Part shown: positions 1-9,899 of the stretch, piece after piece
Position numbering within the stretch: position 1 is the first letter of the stretch
Layout of the letters: each line of letters starts with the position of its first letter
From: Gryganskiella cystojenkinii
Lineage: Eukaryota; Mortierellomycota; Mortierellomycetes; Mortierellales; Mortierellaceae
NCBI GenBank assembly: GCA_015852425.1
Contig: JAAAIG010000793.1
Location: 1 to 17,785, forward strand
Reading direction: 5' to 3'
Length of the DNA stretch: 17,785 bases
Notes under the pieces: model-generated
What the model was told of the DNA's origin: nothing
What the model saw: only the letters and a program-made list of their open reading frames with translations
Databases searched by the model: none
Made by a program: the position numbers and the translations under genes

Positions 1-70
1 TGGTGGCAACACAGGGTCGTTGGATGCGACAATGGGGGGGGGGGAGGTTTCTTCTTCACGGGTAGGGGTT

Positions 71-76
71 TTTATT
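71..76 (-). terminator. Likely poly(A) signal of the knottin-like gene
   Basis: AATAAA is read on the minus strand about 170 nt past the stop codon of the small secreted-peptide gene. It is the first canonical hexamer downstream. This is assigned by position and motif only. Confidence 0.4.
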
Positions 77-245
77 AGTTTAAAGGGTTTGATTTTCACC
101 TCAGTTCCAAGTGGACATGCATGTGCGTGTGCGTGCGCGTGTTTGTATGGTCTGTGAGCAGTCACATAAAGTGATGTTTAAACCTTTACGGGCTCGATGA
201 CTGTGCGTGAATCATGATGTTGACTTTGTGAGTGCTTGGATGGAT

Positions 246-440
246 CTAGTAGCTCTTGCGGCACCAACCCCAAGTTCCCGTAGAGATAGCACAATCGAGA
301 AAGGGGCAGCATTCTACAGGGGGCCATACAGTCGGGTTGCAACGCTCGCCCACGTGTCTGCATTCGTCTTGCACTTTCGCAGGAACAGCAGCTGTGAAAA
401 TCAGAAGAACGCACAGAACAAGCAGGTATTGGAGCTTCAT
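246..440 (-). CDS. Secreted six-cysteine knottin-like peptide precursor
   Basis: An intronless frame encodes 64 residues. Residues 1-21 form a clear signal peptide (MKLQYLLVLCVLL followed by a small-residue AVPA-type cleavage site). The mature part of about 43 residues has six cysteines spaced C-x6-C-x9-CC-x4-C-x9-C, the C-C-CC-C-C order of inhibitor-cystine-knot (knottin) peptides, with several Trp and Pro residues. Knottin-fold peptides include protease inhibitors, antimicrobials and ion-channel ligands, and nothing here picks among these. An ATG 24 nt upstream would add eight polar residues before the signal peptide, so the inner Met at 438-440 is preferred. The leader is nearly the same as that of the secreted peptide at 10733. 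It could be a secreted effector or an antimicrobial peptide. The gene is real with fair confidence; its function is unknown. Confidence 0.65.
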   Translation of the reverse strand: MKLQYLLVLCVLLIFTAAVPAKVQDECRHVGERCNPTVWPPVECCPFLDCAISTGTWGWCRKSY

Positions 441-626
441 TTGGGGAGATTGAGTTGCCTGCATAATAGCTTGTGGGTGTGTCCAAAGATGTGCGACTCT
501 TGTGAGTGTACTTGACGGCGTTCTGTGACAGGGATTGTTCGATTGACGGCTCTTGTAATGGTACTCGCACTGGTCCTTGTGATGATGGTTCTTGCAATAA
601 TTGTTGTGGGGGATGTGAGAGCAGCG

Positions 627-648
627 TTTTTTTTTTTTTTTTTTTTTT
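627..648 (-). repeat. 22-nt poly(A) tract (poly(T) on + strand)
   Basis: An uninterrupted run of 22 T on the plus strand. On the minus strand it is a poly(A) run 13 nt after AATAAA (662-667). The spacing is that of a genuine cleavage and polyadenylation site, so this is best read as the tail of a reverse-transcribed mRNA rather than a random homopolymer. Confidence 0.6.
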
Positions 649-807
649 GCAATTCACAGTGTTTATTGGTGGGAGAGGGAATGTGAGGGCAAGGGTAGTT
701 GCTTTGATGTCTGCTGAAAAAACAGTCCAATATCAGCAGGCTCTTCTTTTCCTCCTGTCGCGTCCGGAATAAGGAACAAAAATAAGAAAATGCTGAATGA
801 TGATTTG

Positions 808-2740
808 TTACTCGGAAAGGATCATAGACCATCGGGCAAGTCGACCTGAAAGATCCTGTTTAAGAAAGAGAAACTGCAAAGAGCCGTGGTCAATGTAGAG
901 TGTAGACGTGGAAATGAACGACAGTAAAATAGTGATGGAGTTTTTATTCGAATAGCCCAGACTAAAGCAAGAACTTCAAGTCCATAGACTGCAGAGTTCC
1001 TCTCGCCCGGAGTGAGGGAACGAGAGGCAAAACAACTGGGTGGAGGTAACCGTCGTCGTGGCGCCGGCAGACTGCAACGCCAAGGCCTTGGCCACAGGCC
1101 GCGTCACAGTAGAGTTCATATGGGCGTAGGGGGTCGCCATGGATAAGGACAAGAGGAGAGATCAAAGCGCGCTTGAGAACGGCGAAAGGATCGGTATCGT
1201 CATGTTTGTTGGTCCAAATGAGCTTAGCATTCTTCTTGAGTAGTATATAAAGGCTGGCGGCGATGACGGCATAACGAGAGACAAAGGAATGATAGACACC
1301 ACATAGGCCGAGCAAACCAGAGACTTCTTTTGAGTTTTTTGGCCTGCATTGAACGATGACCCCTTGACTGGTACCAAAAAAACGGCGCGTGCATAGGCTG
1401 CTCAAAGAGCTGCCTATGAGGCGGCGAGAGATGGCAAACAAAGCCGCGCAGATACTTTGCACAATCGCACAGTGAATTTGGAGATACTTGCACAATCGCA
1501 CAATGAATGTGCGAATACTTTGCACAATCACACAATGAATGTGTGGACACTTTGCACAATCGCACAATGATTTTGGAGACAGGTTTTCGCTGGATCCCTT
1601 TGGATGATACAAGGAACCGAGGAATGTAGCTTGAGTGGCACAAAAGCTGTACTTGGAGCATTTGAGGAAGATGTTATAGGTGCGAAGGACATCGAAAACG
1701 GTTTGGTTTTGCAGGTGTTCAGACAGGGTTTTGGAGAAAATGGCATTATCGTCAAAATAGATATCAAGAGTTTCGTAGAGAAGGTGAGCGAAAGCGAGAT
1801 AGAGGGAGTGCATCCGGAGCGGATGAGGTTCCGAAAGGCATAACTGTCCACTCATACAAACCGGATGGAGTGTAAAAGGCGAGTTTCTTTGCCGTGAGTG
1901 GGTCAATGGGGGGCTTTCCAGTACGCACTAGGCATGTCGAGGGTCGAAAAGTATGATGCGCCATTGAGTGCATTGAGGGTCATATTCGTACGCGGAATAG
2001 GGACAGCATCGGAGACTGAGACAGCAATAACAAGACGGTAGGTGATACAAAAACGGAGATCACCCACCTTTTTGGGTATGAGGCGAACTCGAAAACACCA
2101 CGGAGAACGAGTCGGCTTGATGATACCACCAGCTAGTTCACTCCCACCAGCATCTCTTGGACATGTTGCTCAATAACGTTACGTTCAGCCGGGCTAAAAG
2201 GGTGACTGCGATCTTGCGTGGGCGGAGCAGAGCCAGTGTCAATGGTGAATGGAGGGATCAAGATACAAGGTGGGAGCATTTGGATTTTTGGCAAAAATAT
2301 CGTGGTTTTCAAGGATCAATTTGTCAACAAGATGAGAGGTGGATAAAGGAATAAGGGGGAAAACGTGGAGAGAAGCAACTGAGGTAGTAACCTGAAAAGA
2401 AAACAGGATAAAGAGGGAATTATTGATTGGATCTGGAAGGGGAAAGACAAAGCCTTAACCGTGGAAGGAGGAGGTTGGACAGTAATAGAGAGACCTTTGG
2501 GTGAATTGGAAGATTGAAACATCTCCAGTATATCCCAACCCAAAATAATGGTGTGTTTCGAACATGATAGCAGACGGGACGATTGTTGAAGGAGAAGGTA
2601 AGAGTGTCAAAAGTATGGATTGCAGAACCGTCTGCATTGCTGACTAGGGTGATATGATGACGATCAATAATATTGGGGGCAGACAGAGTGTCGCAAAAGG
2701 TACTCGAAATACGGGAGTTTGAGGCGCCATTACCTTCAAG
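808..2740 (-). pseudogene. Broken Ty3/Gypsy pol (protease, reverse transcriptase, RNase H)
   Basis: Several frames must be followed. Protease: LEGNGASNSRIS near 2697-2744 stands where a D-[TSN]-G-A-S active site is expected, so the catalytic Asp appears lost; IILGWDILEMF near 2540 matches the protease C-terminal ILG-D-L motif. RT: HPFSPAERNVIEQHV (about 2190), GGIIKPTRSPW (about 2130), YFSTLDM with the first catalytic Asp (about 1945), LAFYTPSGLYEWTVMPFG (about 1880), YFDDNAIFSK with the Asp pair (about 1755) and FLGSLYHPKG (about 1610). Then a minisatellite, the connection LLGLCGVYHSFV, a WTN-x9-F-x2-LK segment, YELYCDAACGQGLG, FASRSLTPGERNSAVYGLE (about 1000) and DHGSLQFLF, GRLARW (about 880-830). 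Different frames are needed before, within and after RT. It cannot encode a working polyprotein. Confidence 0.85.
1450..1579. repeat. Four-copy 32-bp minisatellite inside the retroelement
   Basis: Four head-to-tail units with starts spaced 32, 31 and 32 bp (ATAC/ACAC anchors at 1452, 1484, 1515 and 1547) share the core TTGCACAATCGCACAATGAA. They abut directly with no spacers. They sit exactly between the RT thumb (FLGSLYHPKG) and the connection region of the decayed pol. All three frames of the unit are open on the minus strand, so the RT frame reads through it as alternating CDCAK, HCAIVQS and FIVRLCK-like peptides. Confidence 0.85.
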
Positions 2741-3300
2741 AACTTGAACGCGGTGTTGGAGAATCGAAATAAAGAAAGTGGGAGGTTTGTGCCAGGGCCA
2801 GGAGAATTATGAAAGATGGACATAGATTTGGCGGAATTCGGTAGAAGATCGTTCTTAACTTTAGGGCGTTGTTCAGGATACTTGAAGAAACAACTGTTAG
2901 AGGGGTGATTGACGTTATATTGGTCACATTTCTGACGAGTAGATCGTTGTTGAGAGCAGGAGGTGGAAAGGAGAGCCGAAGGTTTCGGAAGCGGAGCGAC
3001 GTCGAGGTACGTAACCAGATCAGAGGTAAAAACGTGCAACGGAATGACGCTGAGACGCTGCGAACGGATATAGCTGAGCGGGATGATTTTGAAGTGGTTT
3101 AGGGTGAGGGTAAAACAGGGAGAGAGGAATAGTAGGGACGAGGGGATGAGCGGTGTTAAGAGCAATGGGGCGAGAATAGTAGGAAGACAGCGATTGATCT
3201 CGGGATTGTGCGTGGAGATGAGCGAGATTTTGTCGGAGACTCCCGTTGTTCCGAATAGAACAGATTTGCCACATGAACGAAAATTCAACGCCACCAATTT

Positions 3301-4267
3301 AAAATTATTTTTTTGGGTTGTGGCAGGGAAGCTTATTTTTGGAAAGGTCTGACGCCAACACAAACATTGTGCTTGAGAGGCCACGACAATCAAAAACGAG
3401 GAACAGAGAGAAAGAGGAAGAGGAAGGAAGTGAGGGATCGATGACGCCGTATATTCTTGAAGGGGATGAGCTTCCTTGACACGTCTGTTCATCATTCTCA
3501 TCCTTATCCCTTCTCCGTTGGTCAATCCGAGCGGCGCGCTTTGTCCTATTTGCAAATTTCAGGTACAGTTTTGTGCACCGCACGTGCGGTGGTGAAGACA
3601 ACTTTTCATCCAACCAATTTGAGAAGCCTGGTGCAACAACAATAAGATGCCTTTCTCCAGCTGGGGATGGTTACACATGGTCGTCTGTCCTTTCCCAAGT
3701 CTATTTTAGTTGTTTTTTTTTCGCCCTCCTGCGGTCTCGCCCGCGCCTGCTCTTCCTCCTCTTCTCCTCTGGCAAAAAGTGGGCAGATACTCCAAAGGGG
3801 CACAATTGTGGCTTCCAGTTCAAGAGCCAATCGGGGGACTGACACGAACTGGGATGCTCCGATAGAGTAGAAGAGAAATGCCCTCAAAACACGAGAAAAA
3901 AAAAATAAGCACTGGGGAAGGTTACGGGGTTGCTCAAAAGGCTCAACCCTAAAATAAAAAAACAGTGCTTCTAAGGAAGGAAGAGAAGGAAAGGAAAAAG
4001 TTCCGCCCTTTTCCAATTCTGGCGTTCGACCTTTTCAACTTGTCATACCAGGGAAATCAACAACAAAAACGAAACGCGCGCCCACTTTTGTTTCTTGATA
4101 AAAACCGAACTCTCGACTGTTTTTTTCCACAAGAGAAACCGATTTTCGTTTTCAGCTTCCTTTTCTTTGTTTCTCATCCCCTTTTGTTCCTTTTCTTCTT
4201 CCCTTCTCATTAGCTCGTATCCCACCTCCCTCGTCCACAATCCTATTCATATCGATAGCATAAAAAG
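3301..4267. promoter_or_regulatory. Intergenic region and upstream region of the DUF202 gene
   Basis: No convincing coding sequence was seen. The first part may contain unrecognisable gag remnants. From about 3690 the plus strand becomes rich in C and T tracts (for example 3700-3770 and 4110-4215), typical of fungal promoters and 5' leaders. The stretch just before the ATG at 4268 is A-rich (ATAAAAAG). No TATA box or known operator can be assigned. Confidence 0.4.
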
Positions 4268-5735
4268 ATGGTCTTCAAAGCACCGGTAAACCCTTCGACA
4301 TCGTCTACAGCCCTAATGGACGTGGATTTGGATAACAGAACAACAACAAGACAGAGGACGAGACCAGAGCCCAAAGGCAAAGAGCAACAGTCCCCGTTCT
4401 CGTCCCACCACGGCAATAACAACCACCAGCAATTCGACGACAACTGGCAAAGAACATCCGACTTCCAACAATTGAACTTCTTTTCTCCTCCACCTCCACT
4501 ACCTCTCCTCAACTCGGGCGCTATGGACATTTCTCGTCAACAGCAGCCTTATCAACAACAACAACCTCACCATCAATATCCTTATCCTTCGTCGAATCAA
4601 CCTTTGGGATATTCAAACACTCCTCGACGCATCCCCGTTCCTGACCGACCTTCTCCCCTGCACTCGTCACAACCACACCAACCGTATTTTCCACCTCACC
4701 ATCCTCTTGGAGCGTCATCTCCTTCCTCCACAGGTCCACGAACCACTGTGAACAATCCTTTGGATCTCGACCAATACCAACCGTACCCTCAGTTACCGAA
4801 CCGAGTCTCGTCCGTCATGCCCTCCCCCTCGAGCCCTGCCAGCAAGGCCACTCTTAACCATAACAGTTACAACAATACCCTCAATGGAATCAACAGTACC
4901 AACAGTATGAACAACAACTATTATCAACCTCCGCAGAACACATACGATCGCCAGTCTGGGAGTCCAATTGGTTACCAACCACCACCGCCACCAAACCATC
5001 CACCACCACAACCCTCCTCGTTACCACGCTCGTATTCTTCCCCAATCTCACCTTCAACAACACTTCGTCACAACAGCACCCTCCCTTCTTCCTCAGCTTC
5101 CATCCGTTCCGAGAAATCGTCTTCTTCCTCTCGACTTCAGAAGATTGCACAGACCCGTCATCGCATCTACAAGAACCCCTTTCGCAAATACAACGACGAT
5201 GGCACGCTTCGGTTCTTGACCTATCGAGAGATCGAGATGAAGGGACTTGGTGAATTGGCTCAGTTCTCAAATGAACGTCTGTACCTGCATTGGATACGAT
5301 TCGGGGTTCTCCAGGGCGGGATCGCAGTGATGCTTCTGAGCTTTGGAATCGGCGTCGCGGCCTATGTCGGCGTCGGTGCTTTATTGTTGACGTCGATGAC
5401 GTTGGTGTATGCGACGACGTTGTATCATAAACGCCATCTTTATATGCGAGCCAAACGACAGGATGTGGATTATTATGCGAGAACTACCCCGACCTTGTTG
5501 ACCTTGGGGTTGCTCGTCCTTTATGCCGCGAACTTTGCCTGTAAGTTTTTTTTCTTTTCTTTTCTTTAAATTCGCTTGTTGTTACAATTTTTTTTGTTTG
5601 TTTTTGTTTTGAGCGTTCAAAACAGCTGACCGACTTTTTATGTCTCTGGATTTAGTACAACTATCCTTCGGAGAAGAGGCCAGAAGTCCTCCTCCATGGA
5701 CCGCTGACGACAAAGGCAACTACAAAAATGTCTAA
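4268..5735 (+). CDS. DUF202/VTC-like three-helix membrane protein with long disordered N-terminus
   Basis: Two exons, 4268-5540 and 5656-5735, give 450 residues; the intron is GTAAGT to TTTAG, and a CTGAC branch-like site lies at 5626-5630. Residues 1-290 are low complexity: Q/N/P/S-rich with runs of Gln, Pro-rich stretches and Ser runs. Residues about 300-440 form the recognisable part: FSNERLYLHWIRFGV, then hydrophobic segments near 344-361, 364-384 and 406-428, with YHKRH and the TTPTLL start of the third helix. This is the pattern of the DUF202 domain in Vtc1-like vacuolar transporter chaperone subunits (FANERTFLSW, YHWRA, GPTLL in yeast). Those proteins act in vacuolar polyphosphate synthesis. 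No SPX or polyphosphate polymerase domain is present, so a Vtc1-like accessory role is a guess. The short C-terminal tail is Glu/Asp/Lys-rich. An in-frame alternative acceptor after 5625 would add ten residues inside or just after the third helix. Confidence 0.85.
5541..5655 (+). other. Intron with two in-frame acceptor choices
   Basis: The donor GTAAGT begins at 5541. Acceptor TTTAG ends at 5655 and gives the joint GCC T/TA CAA. A second AG ends at 5625 (AAAACAG), and its use also leaves the frame open, adding 30 nt. The later acceptor is preferred because a CTGAC branch-like site precedes it by about 25 nt. Confidence 0.7.
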
Positions 5736-5819
5736 TAAAAACGAATTGCTATTTTTTTTGGGTCAAAAACTAGTCACACAGAAAATGAATGAATCATGTT
5801 GACTGGGCAACAAAATAAA
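5734..5819 (+). terminator. Poly(A) signals of the DUF202 gene
   Basis: AATAAA occurs at 5734-5739, overlapping the TAA stop codon, and again at 5814-5819. The second is at a more usual distance from the stop and is the likelier working signal. The next gene starts only 107 nt later. Confidence 0.45.
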
Positions 5820-5925
5820 AATTGACAAAAAAGACTCAAGAGTTTGTGTCCCTTCTTCACATTCATTCAATTGACTTTTCATTCATAATACGCATTTCAT
5901 TTAAACAATTCTCAAGGAACATACA

Positions 5926-6767
5926 ATGACTATTCTGGAAAAGGCCGTTCAAGTGGGCGTGGGTGTTCTTATCATGCGCCAACACAAGGTCCTTGTCGGA
6001 AAGCGGATCGGGAGCCACGGTGCAGGTATTGAACTTTTGATATCTAATCATGGACAACCGCGACGCTTTTTTTTGGTGGCAAAAGATGTCCATTCTTATA
6101 TAGAACTGCATGCTGACAGAACCTCCACAATGAAAACAAAATCTTGATCTTAGATACATGGCAGTTGGCAGGAGGTAAAAGAAAGGATAGGTGAAGGAAG
6201 GTCTTGTTTTGAAGATCGGACAAAACTTGAGCAGTAAACGCTAAACTGCACGATCGTCTTTCTCCCTCCCTCTTTGTCGACCAAATAGGTCATCTCGAGT
6301 TCGGAGAATCGTTTGAAGAGTGCGCCATTCGTAAGTTAAACAAATGACTGACTCACTTTCCCCTATTTTGATGAGCATCCTTTACATCCCAAATATCTAA
6401 AACCTCTTGTTTCTCTGCGCTGACGCCGTTCATATAATTTTTTCGCCCTCCTGTTACTCTGTTTCTTCTAGGCGAATCGCTGGAGGAGACCGGACTAGAG
6501 TTGGATACCTCGACAGCCAAGTTTGTCACTGCCAACAACAACATCATGTCCTCGATCGATAAGCACTATGTCACAGTCTTTGTCTCTGCGATTGCTCCTG
6601 GAAAGGCACCTGCCCGTGCGATGGAGCCGACAAAGTGTGGAGGATGGGAATGGATCACGCTCGAGCAATTGTGCGATGATCAGGGTCCCTACCGTCCTTT
6701 ATTCTCGCCTCTTGCCAAGATGGTGCATGAATACGATCTCAAGCCTCTTTTTGACGCCAGCACGTAA
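5926..6767 (+). CDS. Nudix hydrolase, NUDT15-like nucleotide diphosphatase
   Basis: Four exons: 5926-6025, 6154-6174, 6289-6330 and 6472-6767; 152 residues. The Nudix box GX5EX7REUXEEXGU is complete at residues 41-63 (GHLEFGE, REsLEEtGL), carrying the metal-binding glutamates. GVGV near residue 11, VLVGKRIGSHGA before the box, and WEWI near residue 110 match the NUDT15/MTH2-like group, which hydrolyses nucleoside triphosphates to monophosphates plus diphosphate and may clean the nucleotide pool. Without the 21-nt exon (DTWQLAG) the strand before the box would be missing; with it the GADTWQLAGGHLE segment matches the family. The usual Pro of LPGG is Ala here. All introns are phase 1, so skipping the microexon would keep the frame. 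Length is close to family size (about 150-165). Substrate is inferred only. The gene converges with SRP14. Confidence 0.9.
6154..6174 (+). other. 21-nt microexon of the Nudix gene
   Basis: It is flanked by TTAG upstream and GTAAAA downstream. It encodes D-T-W-Q-L-A-G and restores the family's conserved segment before the Nudix box. It is phase 1 on both sides and a multiple of three, so its inclusion or skipping leaves the frame intact. Gene callers would easily miss it. Confidence 0.85.
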
Positions 6768-6797
6768 CATAAAGCTGATCCTGATAAAACCAAAACA

Positions 6798-6803
6798 AAT
6801 AAA
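6798..6803 (+). terminator. Poly(A) signal of the Nudix gene
   Basis: AATAAA lies 30 nt past the Nudix stop codon, inside the 163-bp gap shared with the convergent SRP14 gene. The two 3' untranslated regions probably overlap. Confidence 0.5.
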
Positions 6804-6930
6804 CCAGATACGAACCAGAAAGCCTGGTTTGAGCATACCATTGCTAGACACCGAGATTATGGCACGTTGAATATTGTCCTGATAAAATCCAGTCTGTATT
6901 ATTGATGATTTTTTGTAGTGGTTGAGTAGT

Positions 6931-7672
6931 CTAGGCGGTAGCCTTCTTGGCCTTGGTGGCCTTTTTCCTCTCCTTCTTCTTGAGTGCGTCCATGTTGATC
7001 TTGATAATGTTTGTGTATTGAACCATGAAGCGCTCCAGATCCTGGGGTTGAACCTAAGAATGATAGCATAATTAACAAAACGGGTCAGCAATATCCTACA
7101 AATATTGAGATGCCATCAACCTCTTGTAACAACACAGGACAAGAAATGGTGGCGTCGCGACAAAACGTACAAGAGTGCTGACTTTTGTCTTTGAGCCGGA
7201 AGACAAGCGGACCAAGGTTGGGTATTCCTTGTCCTGAGGATCTGTTGACATAATAGCATCCCCTGATGCCTTCTCTGCAGCCTCCTCTGCGGCTCTGATC
7301 TTTTTCGTTGAGTAGCCGTCTTTGAAAGTCGCATTATCAAGTAACAAGGATAAGGAGAGTCAGTTTCGCGACGTTCAAGGTCAAATGAGGGGGTCAATCG
7401 ACATGATGAATATAAAAGGTGCTTACGTCTCTTCATTGTGAGGTATACGGTCTTTGATGACTTTGAATCTTCAAAGGCCTTGGCCATTTTTGTGAGGAAC
7501 TAATGGAGGTTACAGGGGGCAAATGTATACTGATGCTGATCAGCACTCGCCTTTTTCTCATTTTCTCATCTTGCTAGAGTACACATTGGTTCTCTCTTTT
7601 GTCGCATCCGTTGAAGCAGTCGTTTTCCTTTTGTCCTGCTGACATGGGTACCTTGTCATTGTCGAACAGCAT
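6931..7672 (-). CDS. SRP14: Signal recognition particle 14 kDa subunit (SRP14)
   Basis: Four exons read on the minus strand: 7672-7652, 7499-7427, 7319-7171 and 7053-6931; 121 residues. With SRP9 or its fungal replacement, SRP14 forms the Alu domain of the signal recognition particle, which pauses translation while the ribosome is targeted to the ER. The N-terminus MLFDNDKFLTKMAKAF, SSKTVYLTMKR, the central TLVRLSSGSKTKVSTLV and the C-terminal RFMVQYTNIIKINMDALKKK line up in order with SRP14. The tail is Lys/Ala-rich (KKERKKATKAKKATA), as in human SRP14. Using the internal Met at 7487 would remove the conserved first helix start; the 21-nt first exon ending AAG/GTACCC fixes this. A loop around residues 40-60 is Ala/Glu-rich. 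The acceptor of exon 3 is the least certain joint. Divergent from PP2A. Confidence 0.9.
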
Positions 7673-8096
7673 GTCAGTATAGTCTGGCCCTTGTGTGGTT
7701 GTTGAGTGAGCGAGTGAATGTCAAGTTTGATGATGGCGTCCCTGTCTCTCTTTGGTCTGTCCTGTGGAATTCAAAGCCGCATATGATTTCCAAAAAGTGA
7801 CCGAGAAAGTGGCTTGGCTGCCAACAAAGAGGTATCCGCACGTGACTTTACTCGCCTCTTTCTTTGTTCGAGGAGTGAAGGCCGTCCTGTCACCTGTCGA
7901 GCGCTGCATGTCCAAAGCGAAGCAACCACAGCGAGTCCAAAACAGGGGATCCCATTTTCAGCTTTGATCCAATTCACCGCACTCTTCTCTGGATACCCCC
8001 CCATTCTTCCTTCCTCTTCATCCTCACTTTGATCCTTCTTTGTACATATTAATCAACTCTTTAACGACCCATCCAAACCCAACAAATCACACAAAC
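7673..8096. promoter_or_regulatory. Shared divergent promoter region of SRP14 and PP2A
   Basis: A 424-bp gap separates the start codons of two divergent housekeeping genes. No supported coding sequence is present. C/T-rich stretches precede the PP2A start (7975-8040). No consensus element can be assigned with confidence. Confidence 0.45.
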
Positions 8097-9555
<1,459 letters not shown>

Positions 9556-9796
9556 AATAATACAAGAAATAATGTCCGAGAAGAGTCAAATATCATCACC
9601 CATTATGTCAGCCAAATGTTAAGCCTCTTCTCCCAACCTATTATTGCCTTTTTTTTTGTACATTTTTCTCTCCACTTTTACACTTTTTTTTTTTACAATT
9701 TTCTGCTTCTTGCTCATACATTGCTTTGGATTTAATAATATCTCTTAAAAAAGAAACGGAATTTGTGTAGAATCGGGCCTTTTGTATTCTTTGAGA

Positions 9797-9802
9797 AATA
9801 AA
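9797..9802 (+). terminator. Candidate poly(A) signal of the PP2A gene
   Basis: AATAAA about 240 nt past the stop codon, after T-rich stretches at 9640-9700. Position and motif only. Confidence 0.4.
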
Positions 9803-9899
9803 CCATGATCTCTATATTCTTACCCATCTTCCTTTCGCCAGAATATATGGCAATTCTTGATAATACTGGGGAGCAGGTTGCTGTGAGTTTACAGTTGAG

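Larger units (their letters stand above)
627..3300 (-). mobile_element. Decayed Ty3/Gypsy retroelement remnant ending in a poly(A) tract
   Basis: Read on the minus strand from high to low coordinates, the order is: a zinc-knuckle-like remnant (about 2928-2863, CDQYNVNHPSNSC, lacking one Cys); an aspartic protease (about 2740-2420); reverse transcriptase (about 2200-1600); and connection plus RNase H (about 1370-800). This is the PR-RT-RH order of Ty3/Gypsy elements. The frame shifts repeatedly and carries stops, so it is dead. No integrase and no LTR were recognised. The low-coordinate end carries AATAAA (662-667), 13 nt, then 22 A on the minus strand, as in a reverse-transcribed polyadenylated mRNA. 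The high-coordinate boundary is uncertain (between 2.9 and 3.56 kb). Confidence 0.85.

Noticed and set aside
506..772. Plus-strand Cys-rich open frame (CDRDCSIDGSCNG...) that looks like a secreted cysteine-rich protein
   Set aside because: No signal peptide; it runs into a poly-Phe stretch from the 22-T tract and lies antisense to the region upstream of the knottin-like gene. Composition artefact.
1450..1579. 32-bp repeats as a possible CRISPR array
   Set aside because: Units abut directly without unique spacers, there are no cas genes, and the host is a eukaryote. It is a minisatellite.
2644..3555. 303-codon minus-strand open frame as an independent gene
   Set aside because: It overlaps the decayed gag/protease part of the gypsy remnant; the protease motifs are in another frame, and only the zinc-knuckle-like patch is recognisable.
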